DNA from: Pseudomonadota bacterium
GTDB lineage: Bacteria; Pseudomonadota; Gammaproteobacteria; Burkholderiales; Rhodocyclaceae
Assembly (NCBI GenBank): GCA_018261895.1
Contig: JAGTRT010000015.1
Coordinates: 18,624-82,623, forward strand
Reading direction: 5' to 3'
DNA length: 64,000 bases
The notes below the pieces were generated by a model. It was not told the DNA's origin. It searched no databases and saw only the letters and a list, made by a program, of their open reading frames with translations. Positions 28,154-36,064 of this stretch are shown one piece after another (position 1 is the first letter of the stretch; every line of letters starts with the position of its first letter). The position numbers were made by a program, and so were the translations under genes.

Positions 28154-28918
28154 CTAGCGGCTTGCCGTGTTGATGGATAGCACGAGATCAAGAAGACAGC
28201 GGACCTCAAGCTTGCGGTAGATTTCGGCGCGGTGGGTCTTGATGGTGTTGACCGTGGTGCCAAGCCTGTTGGCGATGGCCTTGTTGGCCAGTCCCTTGAC
28301 GATCAGCGCGCAGACTTCGCGTTGTCGCGGCGTCAGGCGCGCCAGGCGCAATTCGATCTGCTGGCGGGTATCGTTGTCGTGCAAGTGGGACGGCAAGCCC
28401 TTGGGGCGACCATGGAAGACGTAATGGTCGAGGATGCTCACCAATTCATGGTCGAATTCCGTCTCGGTCACCAGAATGTCGTCGAGTTCAGCCAGCAGCG
28501 CCTTGTCGTACAGCGTGGCGTGCTCGCCCAGCCACTGACGGATCAACAGGTGCATATGCTGGCTGGTCGCCTGCACATTGTTCTCGTCAATCCGGTTTGT
28601 CAGTGACTTGAGGTCCTGCGCAAATTCGGCGTGGGCCGCCTTGTGTTTGCGGATGTGCTCCTGGCATTTCGGGATGCCCGGCAACAAGCCCATGAGTTTC
28701 TCTTCGTAATTGACGTGCCCATCCAGGAAGGCGATGACGCTGCCCGAGAGCATCTCGAAAGCATGGACGCAGCGGCCACGGGTCTGCGGTATGCAACCCG
28801 GGCATGCAGTGATTTCACCGCCGGGACAGATGTGCTTGAAGCGCTCCGCCAACTCATGGAGCAGGGTGTGTTGCCGATCGATTTCTGCGTGGCCGGTTGG
28901 TTTTGTTTTCGCTCTCAT
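28154..28918 (-). CDS. Bacteriohemerythrin-LuxR fusion regulator
   Basis: 254 residues. The amino-terminal part (about 8-165) has the hemerythrin diiron pattern: H10 and H17 in GHAEIDRQH, H68/E72 in DGHVNYEEKL, the H88/H92/H96 group, and H133 in WLGEHATLYD. Between the first two helices is an insert with four cysteines, C31, C39, C42 and C50, not part of ordinary hemerythrins. The carboxyl end (about 190-254) is a LuxR/NarL helix-turn-helix: LTPRQREVCALIVKGLANKA and TTVNTIKTHRAEIYRKLEV. It looks like a one-component sensor of oxygen, nitric oxide or redox state. The regulated genes are not obvious; the large CheB-CheR gene is divergent 200 bp away. Confidence 0.85.
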   Translation of the reverse strand: MRAKTKPTGHAEIDRQHTLLHELAERFKHICPGGEITACPGCIPQTRGRCVHAFEMLSGSVIAFLDGHVNYEEKLMGLLPGIPKCQEHIRKHKAAHAEFAQDLKSLTNRIDENNVQATSQHMHLLIRQWLGEHATLYDKALLAELDDILVTETEFDHELVSILDHYVFHGRPKGLPSHLHDNDTRQQIELRLARLTPRQREVCALIVKGLANKAIANRLGTTVNTIKTHRAEIYRKLEVRCLLDLVLSINTASR

Positions 28919-29120
28919 TGCGGATACGAATGCGTAGTCGGCCGCTAATATAAACCATCAAAACCCTCTTTATGACAGCAAATGACGCACGCAACCCCGT
29001 TCTCACCCGGGGGGGTGATGGGCCGATGACACAGGCACATTTATACTTTTTTCATGAAACCTTGCGATCGTCATCATAGGGGTGCTGGCGCATCCAAAGT
29101 CTCGATAGGGCCTGGCCACC

Positions 29121-32100
29121 GTGTTTGATACCAAGAAAAAGTCACAAACCGAAAGTCGAACGACTGCCCGCAGCACCAGCACCACGAACAAAACAAAAGC
29201 GACCGCAAAGACGACTGCAAAGAAAGCAAAAGCGCCCACCAGCCAACCGCCTGCCGATGCTCAGGTGGGCAGCGGACCGATTTACTACGTGGGGGTCGGC
29301 GCTTCCGCGGGCGGATTGGAAGCCTTGCGACCCTTCGTCGCCAACCTGCCTGCGCACGCCAACATGACCTATATCGTGGCGCAGCACATGTCGCCGGATC
29401 ATCGTAGCCTGATGGTCGAATTGCTGGCGCGGGAGACCCGCCTCAAGGTCGTGGAGGCGAGCAACAACCTGCAGCCCAAGCCGGACACGATCTACGTCGC
29501 GCCCCCCAACGTCGATGTCACGGTGGTCAAGGGCAAGATCAGGGTCAGCCGCCCGACCAACACGATCGGCCCCAAACCGTCCGTCGACCGCTTCTTCATG
29601 AGCCTCGCCGATGACCGCAAGGATTGGGCGATCGGCATCATCCTCTCCGGCACCGGCTCGGATGGCGCCCACGGCATCAAGGCCATCAAGGCCGCCGGCG
29701 GCGTCTCCATCGCCCAGGACCCGAAGTCGGCCAAGTACGACAGCATGCCAAACGCCGCCATCCGCATCGGCCGGACGGATCTGGTCTTGCCGCCGCACGA
29801 AATCGCCAATCAGTTGCGCTCTATCGTGCAATGGCCGCGCGCTCCGCTTGCCGATGAGGCAGATGAAACGCCGCCGTCGACCATGCGCGGCATCGTGCGC
29901 CAGATCGCCACCCACACGGGCATGGATTTCTCGAATTACAAGGATGCAACCCTGTCCCGACAGGTGTTGCGCCGCATGGCGGCCATGCAGATTCCCGATC
30001 TGGATGCCTATGGCGAATACATCGGCCAGCATCGCGAGGAACTGGCCGTGCTGGCAGGAAATTTCCTGATCTGCGTCACCTCCTTCTTTCGCGACCCTGA
30101 AGCCTTCGAGGTCATGCGGCGTTGCCTGCGCGAGCTGCTCAAGACCAAGCAGCCGGGAGACGACATCCGCATCTGGGTGCCGGGATGCGCGACCGGCGAG
30201 GAGGTCTACTCCATCGCCATCATCCTGGCCGAGGAGCTCGGCGAACATCGCGACAAGTATCACATCCAGCTGTTTGCCACGGACATCAACGGCGATGCGG
30301 TCGCTGCGGCGCGGGTCGGTGCCTATCCGGAGGCCTCGCTGGCCGGCGTCGACAGCAAGCTCATCGAGCGCTACTTCACGACCACAGACGGGACTTATCA
30401 CATCGACAAGCACCTGCGGGACATGACCCTGTTTGCCCGTCAGGACCTGGTGCAGGATGCCCCCTTCGTCCGTCTCGACCTGGTCAGTTGCCGCAATCTA
30501 CTCATCTATTTCAAACCGGAGTTGCAGGATCGGGTCATCAAGGTTTTTCACTATGCACTTCGCGACCATGGCGTGCTGTTTCTGGGCAAGTCGGAGTCGA
30601 TCGGTCGCCTCGGCAAGCTGTTTGTCGAACACGACCACAAGAACAAGATCTACCTGAAACGACCGGTTGCATCGCCGGTGCTGACCGGTTTTGCCCGTAC
30701 CCGACCTGTTTTCGAGCGTATTGGCGAAGGTGTTGCGAGCGAAAAGCAGGCGAGTGCGCTGAACAATACTCCCGCACACGAAAAGCTTTTTGACCTGTAT
30801 GCACCAGCCAGCCTGTTGATGACAAGTGCCGGCGAGATCCTGGAGCTGTTCGGCGATTGCAGTCCCTTTCTCGCCGTGCGCAAAGGCAAGGCCGATTTCA
30901 ACGCCTTCACGCTGATCAAGCCGGCATTTCGTGCCGAGCTGAGGGCTTTCGGTCATCGTGTCGTACGCAACAAGCAGAGCGCCATCTGCAATCCGGTTCA
31001 GGTGGACGAAGAGGGCAAGAAACGTTACTACCGGATGGCCGTCCATTTTGCCGGGCAGCCAGGCCCGGGTGATCCCGATCTGCTGCTGGTCTGCTTCGAG
31101 CGGGTTGCCGAAAAGCCGGATGCAGGCGCCAGCGGTGCACGGAGCGCTATCGACGCCGAGCGCGTCGCGGAACTCGAACGCGAGGTCGTGCTCAATCGGG
31201 AGACCCTGCAAACGGTCATCGAGGAACTGGAGACCGCCAACGAGGAGCTGCAGTCGCTCAACGAAGAAGCGCAGGCGTCCAATGAGGAACTGCAGGCGTC
31301 CAACGAAGAGTTGGAAACCGCCAACGAGGAATTGCAGGCGTCGAACGAGGAGCTGATTACCGTCAACGACGAACTGGGGACGCGTACCGCCGAGTTGAGC
31401 GAGGCCAACAGCGACCTGTCCAATATCCTCAACAGCCTCTACAAGGGCCTCGTCGTGGTGGACCGCAACCTGACGGTGACCCGCTACAACCAGATCGCGC
31501 TGGAGTTCTTCGACATCGCGCCGATGACGCGTCCCAACCTGACGACGGTGTCGACCCAGACGCATCTCCCGCAACTCCTGTCGCACGTGGGCAGCGTGAT
31601 GAAGAAAGCGCGGGTGGAGGAGTTCGAATTCTGGCGCGAGGACGGCCAATGTTTTCTCGTGCGCGTGACGCCGTATCACGACAGCAGCCGGAAGCTGCTG
31701 GGCGGTGTGGTGATCACCATCACCGACATCTCGGAAAAAAAGCGGGTCGAGGAAAAGCTCCGCTTGTCAGCCTCGGTTTTCGAGCATGCCTCGGAGGCGA
31801 CCGTGATCACCGATGCGGCCAACCAGATCATTTCCGTCAATCCGGCCTTCACGACCATCACCGGCTATGGTCCCGAGGAGGCGCTCGGGATGAATCCCCG
31901 CTTCCTGAGTTCCGGCAAGCATACAAAGACGTTTTACAAGGAAATGTGGCAATCGCTGACGAGCACGGGAAGCTGGGCTGGCGAAATACAGAATCGTCGC
32001 AAGAACGGCGACGTTTATACGGAATGGCTGTCCATCAACGTGCTCAAGGATGAAAATGGCGCCGTGAACCGGCACATCGCCGTTTTCAGCGACATCACCG

Positions 32101-33515
32101 AAGCCAAGCGGGCCAAGGAGACCATTGAGCGCCAGGCGTCCTTCGACAGCCTGACCGGTCTGCCGAATCGCAATCTGGTGATGGATCGCCTCGGGCAGAT
32201 GCTGTCGTCCAGTCGGCGCGGCGGGCGCCTGTTCGCCGTGATGTTCATGGACCTCGATCATTTCAAGTCGGTCAATGATGCCCTCGGTCATGCGGCCGGA
32301 GACGAATTGCTGATCCGCGTGGCTCACCGCATCCGCGACACCTTGCGCGAATGCGATTCGGTCGGTCGCATGGGCGGTGACGAATTCATTGTCCTGCTCA
32401 ACGACATTTCCAGCGCTCAGGACATCATTCCGATTGCCAACAAGATCCTGGCCGAGGTCGGGCGGCCGCTGGTGGTCGCGGAGCGCACGCTGCAATCCGC
32501 CGCCAGCATCGGGGTCACGGTTTATCCGATGGATGGCGATTCCATCGATACGCTGCTCAAGAACGCCGACAGCGCCATGTACGAGGCCAAAAAGAATGGC
32601 CGCAACAACTATTGCTTCTTCACGCACAAGATGCAGGACGAGGCCAATCGGCGCCACTGGATCGACAGCGAACTCATGCTGTCCCTGCATCAGGGCAACA
32701 TGGAACTGCACTACCAGCCCATCGTGCGCATCGAGACACGGGCGGTCGTTGGTGCCGAGGCCCTGTTGCGCTGGAAGCATCCTGCCAAGGGCTACATTCC
32801 GCCCGAAGTATTCATTCCCGTGGCCGAACAGAACGGTGCAATCGCCAGGCTGACGGATTGGGCGCTGGAACGCGGTATTTCCGACTGGGAAACGCGGATC
32901 CTGCCGGCCGGCCACAACCAGGTGCTGGCCTTCAATCTTTCGGCGGCACTGTTCGTTGCGCGCGACCTCATCGAAAAAACCTTGTCGCGACTGCGTGAAT
33001 CTGCTTTGGCGCGCAGGGGGCAGCTGACGGTTGAAATTACCGAAAGCCTCAAGTTGTCGGACAACCACGACTACGTCGAAATTTTGCGCGCGCTCCAGAG
33101 GGATGGCTGCCGCATCGCCATTGACGATTTCGGCACCGGCTATTCATCCCTCAGTTACCTCCGGCGCGTCCCTGTCGACATCGTCAAGATCGACAAGACC
33201 TTCATCCATGACATCGCAACAGACCCCGCGGATGCCGCTTTGATCCGCGCCATTTTGCAGATGGCGAATGCCTTCGGGCTGGAGACGGTGGCCGAGGGCG
33301 TTGAAACACCCGAGCAACTGGCTTTCCTGCGGGCGAACGGATGCACCTATGCCCAAGGATTTCTGTTTGGCAACGCCCTGTCAGTCGACGAATTCAGCGA
33401 GTTGCTGCGGGACAGGCTGCCGGCCGGCATGCAAAGCGGGACTGCTGAGGCGGCCTGGGAGCGCGCCCCGGGTTGCGGTGATCGGGCGTCGGGTTTGCCG
33501 CCTGTCTGCAGCTAG
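29121..33515 (+). CDS. CheB-CheR-PAS-PAS-GGDEF-EAL signalling protein
   Basis: A 1464-residue soluble protein starting at GTG 29121. After a Thr/Lys-rich leader comes a CheB methylesterase domain (about 53-240; GASAGG, QHMSPDH and GTGSDGAHG carry the Ser-His-Asp triad) without a receiver domain. Next come CheR (about 255-520, WVPGCATGEEVYSIAI as SAM site, SCRNLLIYF), a long coiled coil (about 673-763, many NEEL repeats), two PAS domains (about 767-873 and 880-996), GGDEF (about 1007-1167, motif intact at about residue 1083) and EAL (about 1180-1430, AEALLRWKHP). All catalytic motifs look intact. It may link receptor methylation to c-di-GMP. The stop shares CTAG (33512-33515) with the convergent gene. 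Confidence 0.92.
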   Translation: MFDTKKKSQTESRTTARSTSTTNKTKATAKTTAKKAKAPTSQPPADAQVGSGPIYYVGVGASAGGLEALRPFVANLPAHANMTYIVAQHMSPDHRSLMVELLARETRLKVVEASNNLQPKPDTIYVAPPNVDVTVVKGKIRVSRPTNTIGPKPSVDRFFMSLADDRKDWAIGIILSGTGSDGAHGIKAIKAAGGVSIAQDPKSAKYDSMPNAAIRIGRTDLVLPPHEIANQLRSIVQWPRAPLADEADETPPSTMRGIVRQIATHTGMDFSNYKDATLSRQVLRRMAAMQIPDLDAYGEYIGQHREELAVLAGNFLICVTSFFRDPEAFEVMRRCLRELLKTKQPGDDIRIWVPGCATGEEVYSIAIILAEELGEHRDKYHIQLFATDINGDAVAAARVGAYPEASLAGVDSKLIERYFTTTDGTYHIDKHLRDMTLFARQDLVQDAPFVRLDLVSCRNLLIYFKPELQDRVIKVFHYALRDHGVLFLGKSESIGRLGKLFVEHDHKNKIYLKRPVASPVLTGFARTRPVFERIGEGVASEKQASALNNTPAHEKLFDLYAPASLLMTSAGEILELFGDCSPFLAVRKGKADFNAFTLIKPAFRAELRAFGHRVVRNKQSAICNPVQVDEEGKKRYYRMAVHFAGQPGPGDPDLLLVCFERVAEKPDAGASGARSAIDAERVAELEREVVLNRETLQTVIEELETANEELQSLNEEAQASNEELQASNEELETANEELQASNEELITVNDELGTRTAELSEANSDLSNILNSLYKGLVVVDRNLTVTRYNQIALEFFDIAPMTRPNLTTVSTQTHLPQLLSHVGSVMKKARVEEFEFWREDGQCFLVRVTPYHDSSRKLLGGVVITITDISEKKRVEEKLRLSASVFEHASEATVITDAANQIISVNPAFTTITGYGPEEALGMNPRFLSSGKHTKTFYKEMWQSLTSTGSWAGEIQNRRKNGDVYTEWLSINVLKDENGAVNRHIAVFSDITEAKRAKETIERQASFDSLTGLPNRNLVMDRLGQMLSSSRRGGRLFAVMFMDLDHFKSVNDALGHAAGDELLIRVAHRIRDTLRECDSVGRMGGDEFIVLLNDISSAQDIIPIANKILAEVGRPLVVAERTLQSAASIGVTVYPMDGDSIDTLLKNADSAMYEAKKNGRNNYCFFTHKMQDEANRRHWIDSELMLSLHQGNMELHYQPIVRIETRAVVGAEALLRWKHPAKGYIPPEVFIPVAEQNGAIARLTDWALERGISDWETRILPAGHNQVLAFNLSAALFVARDLIEKTLSRLRESALARRGQLTVEITESLKLSDNHDYVEILRALQRDGCRIAIDDFGTGYSSLSYLRRVPVDIVKIDKTFIHDIATDPADAALIRAILQMANAFGLETVAEGVETPEQLAFLRANGCTYAQGFLFGNALSVDEFSELLRDRLPAGMQSGTAEAAWERAPGCGDRASGLPPVCS

Positions 33516-35503
33516 TGCACCCCTTTGGAGACAAGATAGGCCCCCAGGGGTTTGTCGGCGTACTCGATATGCTTCAGTAGCCACTCCTTGATGATCTGGA
33601 GCGATTGCAGTTCGTCGCCCTGCTCAAACCGCGCAATCAGGTTGGCCAGTTGCGCCACGAGGTCCTGGTGTTGCTGGTTGTGGGCATCCGCGTCTGGAAA
33701 GTCGTAATCGGCCATGAATTGATGTTCCGTTTCGAAGTGGTGGGCGGTAAAGCTCACCAGTTCGTCGAACATCATTTTCAGCGAGCGGTCTTCGTACTGG
33801 CAGTGGATGGCGCGATTGATCTTGTTGGCCATTTCGACCAGTGTCTGGTGCTGCTCGTCGATTTTCCTGACACCCACAAGATGGCTCGGTTCGAAAACGA
33901 TCCAGTCGTCCTTTTCTCCCTGGTCGGCGGCAACCACGCTGGATTGCAGGATTTGCCGCCCGCCTGCGGCTTTGCTCGCATACATGGCGGCATCGGCGCA
34001 GGCAACCAGGGAGTCCATCTCCATCGCGTTTTGCGGGTAAATCGCGATCCCGATGCTGGTGCCGACGGTGCAGCTGCGATTGTTGCCGATCGGTATCGGC
34101 GCCTCGAGGGATGCGGCGAGTTTCTCGGCGATGGTTTCCGCCTGTGCGGCATCCTTGAGGTCGCAAATGATCAAGGCAAACTCGTCGCCGCCCAGGCGCG
34201 CCAGCAGGTCGGCGTCACGCAGGCAGGCCAGCCATCGTTGGGCGACGGTCTTGAGAACGGTGTCCCCGGCTTCGTGACCGTACTGGTCGTTAACCGGTTT
34301 GAATCGGTTGAGATCCATGAACAGCAGGCCGACACGCTTCCCGGTGCGGCGGGCCCGCGACAGCTCTTTCGATAGCTGGGGGAAGAAGTAATTGCGGTTG
34401 GCCAGATCCGTTAGCTGGTCATGATTGGCCTGGTGGTAAATGATTTCGGCCGATTGCTTTTGCAATGTCACGTCGTGATATAGCGCAACGTAGCGGTGCG
34501 GCGAGCCGTCCGGGTTGCGAATCGTATTGACGCTGACCATTTCGGCAGAAAGGCGCCCATCCTTGTGGCGGTTCCAGAGCTCGCCCTTCCAGTGCCCCGT
34601 CTCTGCCACCTGTCGCCACATATCTTCGTAGAACTTGGCATTCTGTCTGCCCGATTTCAGAATCCGCGGGGTCTTGCCCTCGACGTCCGCCTGCGTGTAG
34701 CCGGAGATGGCGGTGAATGCCGGGTTGATCGAGATGATCATGCCGTCAGGGTCGGTGACCAGCATGCCCTCGCTGCTGGCTTGGTATACCATGGCCGCCA
34801 GCTGGACCGAGCGATCCGTCTCCTGGCGGGCCAGGAGTTCGGCGTTCAATTGCTCCTGCAGGCGTTGTGCGGCCAGGAGGGCGAACAGGGCGGTCGAGAC
34901 GGAGGCGGTGATGATCGAGGTGACGTAGAACTGCCCCACCTGCCAGCTGGCGTCAAAAAGCTGCGTCAGGTCGTTGCTGGCAATGTGCGTGGTCTTGATG
35001 GTGTTCGAAATGGCCTGCAGCAGCATGACGATTGCCAGTGCCCTGAACGTGCCGCGCTGGGCGCCTTTCCGAAAGCGCAGGCAGTAATACGCAGCGTAGA
35101 GGTCGAAACCGATCAGGGGCAGGCTGACGGCCAGCGTTCGTTTGGCGAAGCTGGGCGATATTTCGAGAAACCACCAGGCGATGGCAATGGCCACGGCAAT
35201 CACGACGCCGCTCGTGCGCCAGGCTGGTTTGTGCTCCGCTGCGATGACGATGCCGCCAACGATGCCAAGCCAGCCGGAGATGATGAGGCTGTGGGCGACG
35301 AGGATGGAAAGCAGGGGCGGGATGTGACCCCGCAAACCGACCAGCAGGACGCCAAGGCTGATCAAAAGCGAACCGATGGCCCAGTAGCTCGCCGGGGGGT
35401 AGGGCCGCGTGATTTTCCAGACGTAGCCGAGAATGAGCGCGCGACAGGTGACGATGATCGTGATCACCAGAATCAGTGTTCGGATGTCGAGCAAAGCATT
35501 CAT
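33512..35503 (-). CDS. Membrane GGDEF protein with PAS and carboxyl hemerythrin domain
   Basis: A 663-residue protein. About seven membrane helices (1-215) are followed by a PAS domain (about 235-350), GGDEF (about 365-520; LGGDEFALI intact, so an active diguanylate cyclase is likely) and a bacteriohemerythrin (about 535-655). The last shows KIDEQHQTL, HHFETEHQFM, HNQQHQDLV and KHIEYADK, a complete seven-ligand diiron set. It resembles known hemerythrin-GGDEF redox sensors such as Vc Bhr-DGC, in which the diiron site tunes cyclase activity. The stop is shared on opposite strands with the CheB-CheR gene. Confidence 0.9.
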   Translation of the reverse strand: MNALLDIRTLILVITIIVTCRALILGYVWKITRPYPPASYWAIGSLLISLGVLLVGLRGHIPPLLSILVAHSLIISGWLGIVGGIVIAAEHKPAWRTSGVVIAVAIAIAWWFLEISPSFAKRTLAVSLPLIGFDLYAAYYCLRFRKGAQRGTFRALAIVMLLQAISNTIKTTHIASNDLTQLFDASWQVGQFYVTSIITASVSTALFALLAAQRLQEQLNAELLARQETDRSVQLAAMVYQASSEGMLVTDPDGMIISINPAFTAISGYTQADVEGKTPRILKSGRQNAKFYEDMWRQVAETGHWKGELWNRHKDGRLSAEMVSVNTIRNPDGSPHRYVALYHDVTLQKQSAEIIYHQANHDQLTDLANRNYFFPQLSKELSRARRTGKRVGLLFMDLNRFKPVNDQYGHEAGDTVLKTVAQRWLACLRDADLLARLGGDEFALIICDLKDAAQAETIAEKLAASLEAPIPIGNNRSCTVGTSIGIAIYPQNAMEMDSLVACADAAMYASKAAGGRQILQSSVVAADQGEKDDWIVFEPSHLVGVRKIDEQHQTLVEMANKINRAIHCQYEDRSLKMMFDELVSFTAHHFETEHQFMADYDFPDADAHNQQHQDLVAQLANLIARFEQGDELQSLQIIKEWLLKHIEYADKPLGAYLVSKGVH

Positions 35504-35715
35504 TGTTCAGATCATAACGGCACTTTGGGACCAGGGCGACGAAGACAAAAACGGGTTTCGGCTTTTCATCAACGGCAATGGCCGCTGCCTGCAGTCAGGC
35601 GTCATTCACCGCGAGAATTGCCATGATACCGATAAAATGCAATATGCATAATTGGTGGTAGCGAAAGGCCTTTGGCAGGTGAATTTAGCCCGGAAGACGC
35701 GACCGAAAAAAATCC

Positions 35716-35755
35716 TTGACGAATACATGTCGATATAACTAAGATTATCGACATG
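35716..35755 (+). promoter_or_regulatory. Promoter and operator of the ArsR-led operon
   Basis: A -35 TTGACG (35716-35721) and a -10 TAAGAT (35740-35745), spaced 18 bp. A perfect 10-bp inverted repeat, CATGTCGATA (35726-35735) and TATCGACATG (35746-35755), overlaps the -10 region and reaches into the start codon at 35753. It is a good autoregulatory site. Transcription would start at about 35752, so the message would be leaderless. Confidence 0.75.
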
Positions 35756-36064
35756 AAATCTGACTATTCCCAAACCATCCCCGCCGAGTGGCAGGCCATG
35801 TCGAAAATTTTCGTGGCCTTGGGCGACGAGCATCGCCAGCGCATCCTGCTGCTGTTCGAGCCGGGCGAGCGACTCAATGTCGGGCAGATCGCCGAGGTAT
35901 CCACGCTGGCGCGCTCGACCGTTTCCCATCACCTCAAGATCCTGCATGAATCGGGCGTGCTGGCTTCCGAGAAGATCGGCAAGGAAGTCTGGTTCTGGAT
36001 CAACCGCGATGCGTTGGCGGTCACCTTCACCAACGTGCTCGATTACCTCAAGGAAAGTTGCTGA
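35753..36064 (+). CDS. ArsR-family winged-helix regulator
   Basis: 103 residues, typical of SmtB/ArsR proteins: MSKIFVALGDEHRQRILLLF, then the recognition helix TLARSTVSHHLKILHESGVL, and the wing EKIGKEVWFWIN. No CxC metal site exists; the only cysteine is the last residue, so it is not a classical metal sensor. A perfect palindrome overlaps its promoter. A downstream ATG (35798, MSKIF) is an alternative start. The stop overlaps aas (TGATG), so it heads the lipid operon and probably represses it. Confidence 0.88.
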   Translation: MKSDYSQTIPAEWQAMSKIFVALGDEHRQRILLLFEPGERLNVGQIAEVSTLARSTVSHHLKILHESGVLASEKIGKEVWFWINRDALAVTFTNVLDYLKESC

